Below, piece by piece: positions 1-12,500 of a stretch of 64,000 bases of DNA. Source of the stretch: Hybos culiciformis (Eukaryota > Arthropoda > Insecta > Diptera > Hybotidae). Where the stretch lies: positions 53,897,678-53,961,677 of the forward strand of contig OZ023274.1 in NCBI GenBank assembly GCA_964007475.1, written 5' to 3'. The position numbers and the translations under genes are program-made. Below the pieces are notes generated by a model. That model was not told the origin of the DNA. It did not search any database and saw only the letters and a program-made list of their open reading frames with translations. Each line of letters begins with the position of its first letter. Within the stretch, counting starts at the first letter, position 1.

Positions 1-459
1 TAAATATCTAAATTTCAACTATTGTTTTATCTAAACCTATAGGGTAAGGGTTTCCATCTTGCTAATGCTGGAGTCTTAAAATGCATTTGACTACACAGTA
101 GGTAGATGTTGCTCTTGTAGTAATTTAACAACATGCAGGTTGGGTTTTTAAGAAGCATATAAAAGTCTTATTTTCTTACTTGTTCCGTTCGATTTGATTA
201 AAAATAATTTGGAGGCTCTCAAAAGGTCAATCCACCTGGCATAAGAAATAAAAGTTTTCCTCTCTTATACTTAGCATATAACTATGCTACTTACGTATGT
301 GTTCGAAAATTTCGTTTTCCATAAAGTAAGTGCGCATCTAGATCTTCTATTTAATGTAAATTGTCCGCTATCAAATCAAATAAGTTGAGTTGTTGTTAAT
401 AAAATTTATGGAAATTAAAAAAATAAAATACAAACAAACAATCAGGTAAGTAAGTTATT

Positions 460-1894
460 TTAGTCAATTTTATTTTCAATCTCTTTAACAGAATTACCAT
501 TATTTAAAAAAATTAATCCAATAAATATTATAATGATTCCTACAATTGATAATATTGATATTTCTTCAGCAAATAAAAAAATTCCATATAGAAACTGAAA
601 TAAGAAGTAAAAAATATATAAAAAAATATACGTATATTTCTAGTCAATTTTCAATTTATTAAGTAGGTATATTTATTTTCAGATTTTATCAATTGGTATG
701 AAGGTGAGATAGATTGGTTTATATTATGTTATGAACTACTTTTCTCAAGGTTGTACTTAATTTGGTCCGTAACCGTAACATAAAATTCTTGATAAATTCA
801 CATAGACATAAGTTCGAAATTTCCATTTACAAGTTTGACATCGCACTCTCGGTCTCAAAATAAAAATATTCCCTTCGTAATAATAATTATATCGACAGCA
901 ATAAATTAAGATTTAGTTATCTAGGTAATTCGTATTTATATAAAATTACCTACCGAAAAAAAATAATTTGATGCTGTACTCATCACTGTTGCATTAAGTG
1001 TAGTAGTTGATGTGTGAAGTGCAATTACATAAAATCTCATATTCAGGGCATTAAATCCAATCATCAAAATAAGTGATAAAAGTTGAATTATTCGAATATT
1101 CTAAATATAATTATAAACATAATTTTTTTTTTGTTTTTGTTTAATAATTTTTTATATTAATTTAATTAGTATTTATATAACGTACATATTTCACAAACAG
1201 GTAGGTCCTACCATAGATTAAGAATACACCAAGATAGGAAGCTTCATACAACATTATTTTTGGTATTTTTAAGTCAATGTGTTAGTAAAACAAAATAAAA
1301 TACGTGATAATTATCAATGTATGAAAAGAATTTTATTTAGTTTTACTAACACCTTCACAATAAAATACCAAAAAAAACTGAAAAAATGTTGTATGAAACT
1401 TCCCATCTTGGTGTATTGTTAATCTATGGTCCTACCTATCTTAAAAACGTTATTAACACCACTGTTGTGCTATGATGAAAAAGTTTGAGAATACAAAACT
1501 TAGGAAAGATTTAAAATATAAATAATTAGTTTACAATTTGCAAGGGTAAACTATTTTCGTCCTCAGCCTGTAGGTACAGCTTTTTATAGTCTAAATTAAA
1601 AGCTGCGTATTATATATAACTACATAAGACAGAAGATACTCAATCTGACTTGAATACGATTATTTCATAACTTCTTTGACTCAAAAATGTAATTTCCTTG
1701 AAATTATTCGATTGATTCTTCAAATATAGGTAGATAAATACCTAGTTACCTACTTGTTCGAAAATTTCAAATTTTTCTATAAATTCGAAATCTCTTATTG
1801 AATTCCCTGTTAATTTGCCAAATAAACTGCCACTTGCTGCGAAAAGGCCAGCATATAAGCCATTCAAATTTATCAATTTAGTATTTTTTACCAT
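460..1894 (-). CDS. TMEM42-like small multi-pass membrane protein (EamA/DMT-like), 3 exons
   Basis: Coding exons on the minus strand are 1754-1894, 954-1100 and 460-594, all phase 0 with GT-AG borders, giving 140 residues. The protein starts MVKNTKLINLNGLYAG, followed by a small-residue helix (FAASGSLFGKL). Exon 2 holds a hydrophobic helix and the segment NMRFYVIALHTSTTTLNATV, which resembles the half-transporter repeat of TMEM42/EamA proteins. Exon 3 holds a short loop with FAEE, a strongly hydrophobic helix of about 20 residues (IVGIIIIFIGLIFL) and a charged tail. About four membrane segments are visible, as expected for TMEM42-type single EamA units of 140-160 residues. The family's transport substrate is unknown. 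Intron 1 carries a 219-bp inverted-repeat element. The gene is divergent from MBD2/3, 879 bp between start codons. Homology is inferred from layout and local motifs, so the exact family name is less certain than the gene model. Confidence 0.72.
1211..1429. mobile_element. 219-bp terminal-inverted-repeat element (MITE) in intron of the TMEM42-like gene
   Basis: The ends are CCATAGATTAAGAATACACC on the left and its near-perfect reverse complement on the right. The inverted repeat continues for about 60 bp. TCCTA flanks both sides (1206-1210 and 1430-1434) as a likely 5-bp target duplication. It has no coding capacity. Confidence 0.75.
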
Positions 1895-2773
1895 TATTAT
1901 TATTATTATTATTTTATTTAATTTATTTTAAAACTAAATACCTATACAAAATTAAAACTAATCAAAGAAGTTTGTTTATAGGCAAAAACTAGAAAACTAA
2001 TTTTGTTTTAGTATCACAATAACAAAAGATAAGCCATTCATACCATCAGCCAATAATAGATGATACTCCAAAAACGGACATTGTGTGAATTATAAACGGG
2101 GTGATGATTGTTTTGTTTTTTTTTTTAAAGCAAACCAACACAATCCTGAAGTATATACCTAATCACGGTATTTTTTTAGATCTAAAAGCATTGTAAAAAA
2201 ATGTAGTTACGTACTACACACCTCATAGGTAGGTGTCTAGGTTCCTATATTATAAATAATGCCGTCATCGCACTTATAATTTTTTTAGACTCCTGCAATC
2301 GATCTACACATAATTTATTGTATACCAATATCATACGAAAATTCATTTTCAGCCCTCGACTCCCTGAATAGAAGGTTAAATTTTTTTTTTAGGTTCCTAA
2401 AATCGACATTTAGTTATTATAATTTTCATTCAAAATTCATTAAAACTTTAATAAGTTTTTGTATGAAGATATTTCAAAATTTGGCTATTACAATAATTCA
2501 GTAATATTGTCGCATTTCCAACCTCTCATTTTACGTTTGTTTACAATTTAATTTTTTTCGATATATTTTTGTTTATCTTCCCCGATAGCACCTCTCTCCT
2601 CTAGCCATTCATAATTAACTAAATAAATTCGATTGTCTCTGCATAATTTTTCTTTAATCTTATCATTTTTATAAAAATAATTAAAATAAAACATTAAGAT
2701 TGGTTAATTAAAATTAAAAAAAAATATTTTTTTGAATAACAAAAAAGGAATTCAATACCTGGGAATACAAAAA
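1895..2773. other. AT-rich intergenic region between divergent genes
   Basis: The 879 bp between the start codons of the TMEM42-like gene and MBD2/3 must hold both promoters. I see a TTATT-rich microsatellite at about 1892-1921 and poly-T runs, but no convincing TATA box or other site. Confidence 0.5.
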
Positions 2774-5700
2774 ATGAATCCTAATATTACCATAGAACGC
2801 AGACGAACAGATTGTAATTCGTTACCAAAAGGGTGGGTAAAAAAAAAACTAAGAAATCAAGAAAAATATATAATTACCTTGTTCGCATCTAATTTTCCGG
2901 AACTGTCAAATTCTTTCCACTTATTATTATAATTATGAAAAGCACTTTTAGAAGTGGAAATCTCACTTATTTTCCCGGTGGAAATATTTTTAGGTGCAAA
3001 CAAGGTATAAATTTTAAAAATCTTTTCTTTTTTTTTTTTTAGTTGGCAACGAGAAGAAGTTAAAAAATCTGGTTCTAATTTATCGTCTGGTAAAGTTGAT
3101 GTCTACTATTATAGGTGAGATGTTCTCATAGCCGAAAAAAAAATAAACTTTATATATTATATTCTTTTTTCACTTTTAGTTGCTAAAAAAAACACACACA
3201 AAAAATAATTTTAATACCCACCTATTAAATATAATAAAAATATAAATAAGACACTAAAACAAACTGAACACTGAATAACACTTAAACATTGATCGAAACC
3301 TACTTTTAATTGGATCTTGTTCAAATTGGCTTTTCCACCGTGAATGCATTTGTATATTTCTGCGAAAATATGCAACTTAATATGATTATTTTATTCTTCA
3401 GATTTTTAGCTTAATACAATCAAAGTTAAAGCAAATAATAATGCCTAGTGCGTTACTATCTACTTGTACCAAAAACTGTGTCAAGACGACGACGACGTCT
3501 AAATCAAATATTTAAAAAAAAAAAATAAGAGCATAAAGTTAATGTTAATTTTAAAAATCACTCATATCTTAACCAATAATCAATTTATTTTCCTATGGCA
3601 CAATTTTGTCTAATTTTATATTTATCAGTATCCTTCTACCGCTAATGTATAACGAAATTTCTTTAATGTCCATTCGAAAACAAAACATTGTTTTAGTGGC
3701 CAATTTTGTTTTTGGTTTGGTATTTGAGTGTAATAATAAACTATAAAATTTGAGTAGTAATCAATTCGGAATTGAAATAATCAAAGTTCCCTAATTAAAA
3801 AACAATCATATCGAAAAAAATTAAATATGTACCTGCTTAAGTCGAACACTGCTTTTTTATTCACATACATTTATATCTTCACAAAACAAATAAAATAAAT
3901 TAATTTCACTGTCACTTGCCACATTAAGAGGCTGTTTTTAGTTTTTTTTTTTTAATTTTTAGTTGAAAAATATGCTTGAAATTTTTTTTAGAAAATCATA
4001 TTTAGTAAAGTAAGGTTTAATTATTTGAAGCAAAAACCGAGAAGTAACCGATAACACAATCACAATATAAGTAATTATAATTGTGGATTATATTTTACAA
4101 GTACATATATAGATCTGATACATATAATAATTTAATAGACTTTTACGCTTGTGACTTATTGCATCAATATTGATTTATTTATATTACTAAAATTAAATTT
4201 AATAAGTAATTAAACTTTACTTTTCTAACAATACAGAAAACTTTAAATAGCCCCTTAGTTTGTAGTCTGTTTTAATATAAATTCTGTACTTAGTATTTTT
4301 AGGTTTTCTTATTTAAATTATTTCAATTTTTATAAGCACATAAAATACAAGAAATTTCAATCTAGAAGTTAAAGAATATTGAGCGCTGAATTTGAATTAA
4401 AACAGTATTATATCCTGAGAATAACATTTTTAAAAATGGCTTATAAAAGATACTTTCCTTCTCAGATAATTTTCTTAATTTTAAAAATAAAAAGATATTT
4501 TGTTTTTTTTTACTATATTTTCGACTTTTTGAGAGTTATCTGTATTATTTTGTCTGTAATCTCACAATTTATCTGAGAACGAAATTTCATTTTATTAGCT
4601 TAAGAAAAAATGTTAATATCATTTCTATTCACTCTCTTCACAAAAAGCTTCTTTTATTTTATTTTTATTTTTAAAACTTAAAATATTTTGAATTGATGAA
4701 TGAAATATAAAAAAAAAAAATCAATGTAAAAAACAAAATTTTATGCTTAAAAAAAAGTCCAACGGGATTAAAAATAAAATCAAAACCACAATTGGCACGT
4801 CAATTGGGCGATGTATTTGACGTTTCATCATTTGATTTTCATACTGGTAAAATAATATCAAACCGTTCAAAACGTAGTAATAATATTAGTAGTGGCTCAT
4901 CTTGTTCTACTGTTTTATCTAAGCACCTTGATTTCAGGTTCGAATTTTAACTATACTTTTATATTGTGTGTAATTTTTCAAAATTTATCAATAAATAATT
5001 GGCAGAAAATTTTCTATAATTTTTTCTATTAATTAATATTTTTATATATTAATCACATTTTTAATTAACATTTTTGCAAAAATATCAAATATGAGACCGC
5101 ATTTTGTACGAAATTTCTAGTTTTCAATTAGTGTTATGTTGAAATTAAATTATTTGTCATAACCATTAAGACTTCTTTGGTTTTGAAATCCCTTAAGATT
5201 TCCTAAAAAATAATTTATTGTTTTTATTATCAAATTTAATTATTACATTTAGCATACATTTACGCCTGTAACAAAAATTTGGTCTTATGATATTTTCACA
5301 AAAGTGGTGGTTTCATCAAAATTTAGTATTAAAAAAATTAACGTATTTTAAGAAACATAAAATGAACATATTCTTTTGAAAATATATGTTCGATTAATCT
5401 TAATTTTATTTTAGTCGTAACATAAGAACTGATATATCATTGATACCGCCAATTCGGCAAACTGCTTCGATTTTTAAGCAACCGATAACATTAATAAAAA
5501 ATCACGAAGGTGGCAAGGTGAAGCATGATTCTAAAAATGGTAACCAAGATAAACCAAAACAATTATTTTGGGAAAAACGTTTAGAGGGTTTAATAGCTTG
5601 TAACATGGCAGGTGAGGAATATGATAAAATCGAATTGCCTAAAGGGATTAAGGCAATCGGCCCGAATGTTTATGATCAGACCGTACTGCAATCCGGTAAT

Positions 5701-5983
5701 TTTTATTAAATATAATTTTCAAAAATGAAAAATAAAAAATTCCCACACAAAAATATAATTTTTTTAATAACACATTTTAGTTGCTACAGCTTTACATATT
5801 TCAACTCAACCAGTTACTGGACAGTCTACTGATAAACAGATATTGCAAGCTAATTCTGGTGCATTTTTAAATCCAGATCAACCTCTAATGCAGTCTGTAA
5901 ATATAAATGAAGAGGATATAAGGCGACAAGAAGACCGCGTCAGTGTTGCAAGAAAAAAATTGCAAGATGCTCTCAAAGGCTAA
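2774..5983 (+). CDS. MBD2/3: Methyl-CpG-binding domain protein 2/3 (MBD2/3), NuRD complex subunit
   Basis: Exons 2774-2832, 3043-3114, 4758-4937, 5415-5695 and 5781-5983 join in frame to 264 residues. Residues about 13-65 are the MBD (LPKGWQREEV, DVYYYSP, KSKPQLARQLG, SSFDFHTGK). The middle holds the MBD2/3-specific block PPIRQTASIFKQPIT and QLFWEKRLEGL. The C-terminus has the coiled coil IRRQEDRVSVARKKLQDAL that binds p66/GATAD2 in the family. The usual role is as a subunit of the Mi-2/NuRD chromatin-remodelling and deacetylase complex in the nucleus. The start is the first ATG in frame with the MBD; an upstream in-frame stretch has no ATG. Both arginines that contact methyl-CpG in vertebrate MBD2 appear to be lysine here (EVKKSG and KIKSKPQ), while the tyrosine of DVYYYSP is kept. 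Length is close to vertebrate MBD3. Confidence 0.93.
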
Positions 5984-6093
5984 GTGTCCAAAAAATAATT
6001 ATGAAACTATTGATAATCTTATTTAAATTTAAATGTTTAATATTGTAAAACATAGTACTTAAGTTTTTATACAAAAATTGAAATACAAAATAC

Positions 6094-6099
6094 AATAAA
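6094..6099 (+). promoter_or_regulatory. Polyadenylation signal AATAAA of MBD2/3
   Basis: An AATAAA hexamer lies 111 bp after the MBD2/3 stop codon, in a TA-rich stretch, and is followed by TG/T-rich sequence. Confidence 0.55.
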
Positions 6100-6395
6100 A
6101 TATTTGTGTTGCCAAAATTTATTACAATTTGAGTTTTTATCGTACATTTTTAGTAATATTTTGTTTCGAAAAGTACATGAATGTTCACATCGGTTCTGAC
6201 TTTTTCCGAAACAATACATTGAAGATATTTTTATAAATATGTACCTATATATTTATTAATGTAGATCTATCAAAATATTATTGTTATAATGCAAACATTT
6301 TAATTCTTAATTAATATTAATAGATTCTTGAAACATTAAAATAATATTAGGATCTACAGCTTACAGTTTTATATGTATTTTAATATTATTTGTAA

Positions 6396-8954
6396 TTAAG
6401 TAATATAAAATTTTTCCGAATTTGCTCGCAGCAATACTAATGGTTCAAAATTGTCACTATCAATAACAGAAAATTTATTTATTTCTTCAAGTGAAATTAA
6501 TTTGTCAATAGAGGATGATGATGGTAAGCAAGTATTATATCTTAAAAACAATAATTTTACACTTGGATAACCATTTAATATTGACAATTCAGTTCTGGAA
6601 TCATTTAAATATTGTAAAATTTCTAATTGAATTTTTCTTTTCGCACTTGGAGGATCAATATTTTCATTAAATTCAAAAAATTCATCTTCATTTCTTGTTG
6701 CATTCCATAAGTTTTGTTCATTATTATTTTTAGGCTGATCATCAGAAATAGATTCAATATTATAAGCAGCCTCAGTTACATGTTTTAAAAATACATCGTC
6801 CAAATTGTTTTCAGATTTAACACTGTAAACATTCTTAAATGTATTTGTCCATTTTAATTTGAATTGAGGTAAAGAAAATGCTGCAATAATAGCTTCTTTA
6901 GCTTCTTTTGTTGTGATGTCAAAATATGATGAAAATCTCTTCATTAGTACTTCTTTTAAACAACTTGAAATTAATTGAGCTTTTGTTTGAAAATTTTCTT
7001 TTTCATCTAATTTTATGAATTTTCCCAATAATGAACTTAAACAAGGTAAAACATAACCGAAATAATTATTATCAAATGAATTTAAAATATTTATAGCATT
7101 GGCTAATGGTTTTAGAGCTAAACAATATTCTGACAAATATTTTAATTCATAATCATTAAAATTAAATTTGGCAATGTTAAGCGCTTCGAATAGTTCACTC
7201 AGTTTTTCTTTGTTGTGCACTATTTGGGACATTGATTCATGAAATATGTTACAGCTAACATTTTTTTTATTTGGAAAATTAAATGACTCACCAAAAATTT
7301 TATGAACTTTTACCATATTAATTTTTTGATTTGCTGTTTGCCATAATATTTCACATTTAGTTTGTATGCCATTATGTAGCAGTTTGAAATTTAAATCATT
7401 TTCAATTAAATTTGCTACATCAACAGTGAATATTAAGTTTAACGTATATGTAATACATTGAATATATGTTGGTGTTGAAGTCATTAAGCATTTAGAAATA
7501 TCAAAATCGGGTTTATCATAAATTTGATTTATTTCAGAGTTAATCGATAAAAATTCAATATCAGTTTTATTACATACAATTGTTGTAACAATTTTTCCTT
7601 TCATACAATCAAATTCATCATGAATTTCATTAATGACTTTTAAAATTTTATCTCTCTTGTTGTTGTAGTGATGACAAGGTCCTAAATTACGGAATGCCAA
7701 AACTGCAGAGTTTCTTTCGAAATTTTTGTCGTTTTCGATCCAATGACATGAAAGTATTAAGAAATTCTTATTTTCAATTGAAATAACATCGACTGCTGTA
7801 CAAATATAACTAACTTTATTTATTTCATTTTTTAAATTTAATAAAATTTCATCTACTGCTTTATTTATTTTGAATACAGCCACAGTTTTAGTCATGATTT
7901 CTAAATTAAATCCTGTAAATAGTTCAGTAAAGTTGGGATTTTCAATTATTTCTATGGCATTAATTGTACTAGAAATAAATTTCATTAAACGTGAATCAAA
8001 TTCATTTTGTTTAATAAAATTTTCATTGGTGATAATATCACAGCTTGGTTCTAATTCGACATTATCTTCTTCTATTTTAATATCATCATATGTTTCAGGA
8101 ATATATTTGTCATTTAATTCTTCATTTCCTTCTATTCCCTTGTATTGTTTTTTACTTAATTTATATTTATTATATGCATCCAGTGAATTTGTTTTTTGAT
8201 GAACAAGTCTGAGATGTTTAAGAAAATTTGTCGAAATCCCTGGACTACTTTTAATTCGACGTTCTTCAGGTAAACACAATTGACATTCACCAATAACTTT
8301 ATTTTCTTTTTCATTGAAATCGACAATTTTAAAAAATTTTCCATCTAAATAAACTGATTTTTTCATTTGTGTTAATTTTGTTGGAGGAACTGGTGGTGGT
8401 TGTGACAATGGTTTTATTATAATATTACGTCCATCATCACGTTTACCATAAAATTTATTACTTTTTTTCTTTAATTTATATTTATTATAAGCTTCCAATG
8501 AATTTATTTTATAATGAACTGTCTTGAGATGCTTTAAAAAATTTGTTGATATTCCTGGTGAGCCTCTAATTAAACGTTGCTTTTCTGGTAAACACAATTG
8601 ACATTCACCTATTATCGTATTTTTCTCTTCAATGTATTCGACAGCTCGAAAGAATTCACCATCTAAATAAGCACAGTTTTTAATTTTTTCTATCGTTGTA
8701 GTAGCAGCAGCTGTCATCGTAGGTGCCTCCAACTTGTGAGCTTCTGATTCAAATGATGATGTTGATGGCTGCTGAAAATTGTTATAAAATGATGACGGTG
8801 ATTCATTATTAACAGATGATGTACTTGATACTTGTGAATTAGAAACATTAATATAATTTTGAGGAAAATATTTATGATCCTCCTCGGGATCAGAATCCAT
8901 TTCAATTTTTAAAAATATTTCATTTTCATTGTTTAGTAGATTTTCATCCATCAT
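6396..8954 (-). CDS. hAT-transposase-derived protein with two tandem BED-like zinc fingers
   Basis: A single open exon of 852 residues. Residues about 90-165 and 195-270 are two copies of one unit: YLDGEFF, then IGECQLCLPE, then SPGISTNFLKHL, VH and AYNKYKL. Each copy has a C-x2-C and H-x4-H pair typical of BED fingers. The next 450 residues follow the hAT transposase plan: CTAVDVISIENKNFLILSCHWI, then SAVLAFRNLG. The usual TDNG motif is replaced by NKTDIEF, so at least one catalytic acid seems lost. A weak C-terminal dimerisation-like segment (NGYPSVKLLFLRYNTCLP) is present. The N-terminus is acidic and serine-rich. I saw no terminal inverted repeats around it. Its long intact frame with a decayed catalytic core suggests a domesticated DNA-binding protein. 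The start is the double Met at 8954; the specific function is unknown. Confidence 0.8.
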   Translation of the reverse strand: MMDENLLNNENEIFLKIEMDSDPEEDHKYFPQNYINVSNSQVSSTSSVNNESPSSFYNNFQQPSTSSFESEAHKLEAPTMTAAATTTIEKIKNCAYLDGEFFRAVEYIEEKNTIIGECQLCLPEKQRLIRGSPGISTNFLKHLKTVHYKINSLEAYNKYKLKKKSNKFYGKRDDGRNIIIKPLSQPPPVPPTKLTQMKKSVYLDGKFFKIVDFNEKENKVIGECQLCLPEERRIKSSPGISTNFLKHLRLVHQKTNSLDAYNKYKLSKKQYKGIEGNEELNDKYIPETYDDIKIEEDNVELEPSCDIITNENFIKQNEFDSRLMKFISSTINAIEIIENPNFTELFTGFNLEIMTKTVAVFKINKAVDEILLNLKNEINKVSYICTAVDVISIENKNFLILSCHWIENDKNFERNSAVLAFRNLGPCHHYNNKRDKILKVINEIHDEFDCMKGKIVTTIVCNKTDIEFLSINSEINQIYDKPDFDISKCLMTSTPTYIQCITYTLNLIFTVDVANLIENDLNFKLLHNGIQTKCEILWQTANQKINMVKVHKIFGESFNFPNKKNVSCNIFHESMSQIVHNKEKLSELFEALNIAKFNFNDYELKYLSEYCLALKPLANAINILNSFDNNYFGYVLPCLSSLLGKFIKLDEKENFQTKAQLISSCLKEVLMKRFSSYFDITTKEAKEAIIAAFSLPQFKLKWTNTFKNVYSVKSENNLDDVFLKHVTEAAYNIESISDDQPKNNNEQNLWNATRNEDEFFEFNENIDPPSAKRKIQLEILQYLNDSRTELSILNGYPSVKLLFLRYNTCLPSSSSIDKLISLEEINKFSVIDSDNFEPLVLLRANSEKFYIT

Positions 8955-11716
8955 AATCAGTGGAATAGGAGCTAAAAAGAATAATTTATAGATATAATAA
9001 CAGTTTCAATGAAATTTGAAATCACATTATCATTTTTTTGTAATAAATTTCTTCAGTATTTTATTTATATATTAAGGATATTCTAAAATTTATCCAAAAT
9101 AAAATATTTCTCAGAAGTAAAGTTTATTGTAATATTTTTAAATGATTTTATAACTTCAATGCCTAACGAAAAAGTATATAATAAATTTATTTAATTTATA
9201 TAGCTTTAAATATCTATAAAACAATTGAAAATAATTTTGTAATTTAGAACCCCTTAAAAAATAATATCAAATTAAGTACTCGAAAATAGTCGATCATAGC
9301 TAACTTTCAGCAAAAAAAATTTAATCTACAGTACTGCCTGGTCTATCAATTTAAGTGTGATTTTTCTGATTGTATTTATTTTATTTTATTTTTATTAAGT
9401 ATATACGAAATACGATATTATTTGATTAAGTCGTGCGAGTTCGTTTAGAAAACAAAAATAAATTTGCTAAAAAGAATAATCAATGCGAGGCAATCTTCTA
9501 ATGACAAGAAATTTATTCCTAGGTCTACACTTCTATAGATCACATATTTTTTCCTTTCACTAAGAAAACAATCAATAATCGTAAAATTTTTGTTATGAAT
9601 AAAATGTTTTTTTCGAACAAATAAAAACTGAAGGCGCGATTTTTTAACATGTTCCTTCAATGCAGAACTGCATACCGGAATCAGCGTAACTAAATATTTA
9701 TTTATTTTTAATATATATACCCATTTGTACTTGTATTGACTTAACTTTTCGAAGAATTTTTAACGTAGTTCTAGGACTAAGAAGAAAAAGTTAAAGCTAC
9801 TCATACTAAATTATAAAGAGGATTTAAAAAACAAATTACAGACAAATCAAATATATATTTTTTTTTCCATAAATAAAATTATTATTTTTTTTTATTCCAT
9901 GAAAAGGCAGGCACTTATATTATCAAAAATTTTAAATTATTTTGTTCGAGGAATAATATTTTCTTCATTAGTCTCATAATATTTTATTAAATTTATTTTT
10001 ATTTTTTATATTCATTAATTACCTACCAGTATAAATTAGAAATATAAAAATTAATCTCTTCTTTTTTTTTTGGTTTTAGTTCAACGCAGCAAAAAGCAAA
10101 TACTAATTGACATTAAAAAAATTGTTATTTGTATTGCTGCTTTCCAATTACTTTTCTAAGTATTAAAAAAAAAAAAATAATCAAGTATAGTAGGTACAAA
10201 TTTTTTTTCATGTCATACAGGTATACTATAGATATGTATACCTACTTTATATTATTTGAAATAATAAGTTTGGTACTGCCATACGAATGCGATATTTCGG
10301 CCATGAAATCGTTTCCATAATTCTCAGCCCAAAGTACTTATTAAACTGAATCAAAAAAATTTTTTGATTGAGTTTAGAAAATTTATCAATTAAAATTTTG
10401 TATAAAATCAATTAAAATTTTGTATAAAATTTCTAAAACCGTTAATTTTGTTTCATCACGGCTTTAAGCTTAAAAATGTAAGCGAATCTCATGCTTAATT
10501 ATTATATTACTTTCCTACCGACCAATAGAAAAATTTTCAAATTCTGTATCGGTTCATTGAAAGTACAGACAGTTCTTTTAGCATTGAAAAAATTATTTGT
10601 TTATTCAAAATAAATACTATTGATATTGAAGCGTTTAAAACTGGAAACTAAATCGATTTTAAGCAAGTAAAATGTTACTATTGTCATTTTTAAACGCACA
10701 GAATTTATACTTATGGTTTCTAAAATAAAAACCATGTCTTTGAAACACCGAATTCTAAAACGTTAAATATTTGTCTAAAACTGATTTATTTTATTACAAT
10801 GTATGTACATTCTTCTGTTCAATGTGGCAATAGCATTTTTTGTGGGTTTTTTTTTGTATAGGTAGGTACTTGTAAATGTTTTTTTTATTTTTCTCAAATG
10901 TAGATACATTTATATGTATACACATAAAAATAAAAAAAAAACTTGAAATGTGTAAATGTATATAAGGTACTCAAAATGGTACTTATCTGAAAATATGTGT
11001 ATATAAGATAAGAAAGTACTTCAAATGCTTTATGTTCTAATCTACATATGTATATGTGTATAATCTATATCGCTAGAATGTTTTATGTGCATTGAAATTA
11101 TTTTTAAGTAATTTCTTCGTTTGTTTTTTTAAGTTATGTTATAAGAATTTTTTTAGGTTTTGTATTTTTAATACATAAATATTTGTATCTTTTGTGTGCA
11201 AAATGAAAAAATTGTCCTTTTTCTTTTAAAGGAAACTAAAAACTTGCTTAGAAGCCCAAAATTGTAGTTATTAATAAAATTGCAAATATTAAAAACTTGG
11301 TTGTAGCAGTTATAACCAAAGCCGTGTAATCAATTGAACCAATTGAACCCTTTTATGTGAATCGGAACTGGCATAAAATGTTTAGAATTGCATTTTTTCT
11401 CACCTAACTAAAAAATTTGCAGTACAGGCGTCTTTAACGCTTAAGAATAGGTTAGGTTAGGTTAGAGTGGTGGCCAGATAGTGGGTAGGTACCACCGACA
11501 AAAATATTTAAGGTTGTGGATTAAATTTTATTAAATTAAAAATCTCAGTCCTTTGCGCAAATTTTAAATACCAAAACAAATGTAATGCTTCTTCATATTA
11601 TTTTATATTTTCCATTTTTGATGTAACCTGTTAAGAAAATTACCTTCAAATCACAATAAATCTTTTTATCAATAGTTTTTATTTTTCACGTAAAATTTAA
11701 ATATTTTATTATCTAA
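8955..11716. other. AT-rich region without recognised genes
   Basis: Only short open frames, poly-A/T runs and TA-rich stretches are visible. No paired inverted repeats or coding exons were recognised, apart from the short TTAGG run near 11.45 kb. Confidence 0.5.
11448..11465 (+). repeat. Short TTAGG run
   Basis: ATAGGTTAGGTTAGGTTAG gives about three units matching the common insect telomere repeat. It is too short to be more than an interstitial trace or chance. Confidence 0.35.
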
Positions 11717-12500
11717 TTAAACTGGTATTGAATGAGCCTTTAGTTTATGATAATTAAATTGTGGTCTGCTGGGAAAGGATTTTCGACATATCGAGCAATG
11801 AAATGGCTTTTCCCCGGTATGTGATCTCTCATGCACCTTTAATTAAAAACACATCTATACATAACAAAACGAATAAATATAATAAATCTATTTTACCTCC
11901 AAGTCATCAGGTCTTTTAAAATCTTTACCACATTTATATGGTTTACCACATTTATAAATGTCAAATCGGCATTTATATGGTCTCAGATCTGAAATTTCAT
12001 CTATATTTATCTCGTCCTGATTGTGAATTCTCAATGAATGATGTTTAAGGTGATCAAATCTTGTAAAACTTTTTAAACAAATTTTACAAGAAAATGGTTT
12101 ACCATCTTTGACAACTCTTGATTTTCGTTTAGACGAGTTTGCATCTTCTGCATGTTTTGAATACTGATGCTTAAATAAACCTGGACGACTTTTAAATACC
12201 TTGTCACAATTTTTACATTTCAGTTCTTCTTGATCTAAAATAAATAAATACTACGTAACCAAAGTGTTTCATAAGTTTCCAACTGTTTGTTCACCTTTCT
12301 TTTTATTATCGTCCAACTTATTCACAGTTTCCTCAGTAATAATACCTGGAAAAATTAAATCTTTATTTGTATTTGCTTCATTATCCACCATCATATTGTC
12401 ATAGTCAGCAGAATTATAATCATCCGAATATACAGCGCTAACTTTATTTTTAATAAAAAAATTATCAAAATGGTCGAATTCGGGACTAGTTTGTTGAATT
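11717..12500 (-). CDS. 3' exons of a C2H2 zinc-finger gene (downstream part of the broken minus-strand locus)
   Basis: Three segments join in frame: up to 12295 (phase 1), 11897-12234 and 11717-11836, ending in TAA. The first is a linker rich in Asp/Asn. The second has fingers beginning [19 protein letters not shown] and [19 protein letters not shown]. It is followed by a disturbed finger in which YKCG-type sequence is repeated ([20 protein letters not shown]). The last exon has the linker HTGEKP and a final C2H2 finger starting [19 protein letters not shown]. The fingers probably bind DNA. Upstream, the frame continues straight into the duplicated 5' half at 12863 if the hairpin element at 12501-12862 and one 8-bp repeat are removed. 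An ATG at 12508 inside the element could start a short product, but I do not think it is the native start. Confidence 0.65.

Noticed and set aside
7870..8199. Plus-strand frame of 109 residues
   Set aside because: Antisense shadow of the hAT-derived gene.
9445..9660. Minus-strand frame of 71 residues
   Set aside because: No recognisable domain, AT-biased composition, and no splice partner found.
11448..11465. Telomere or subtelomere end
   Set aside because: Only about three TTAGG units, with ordinary genes on both sides.
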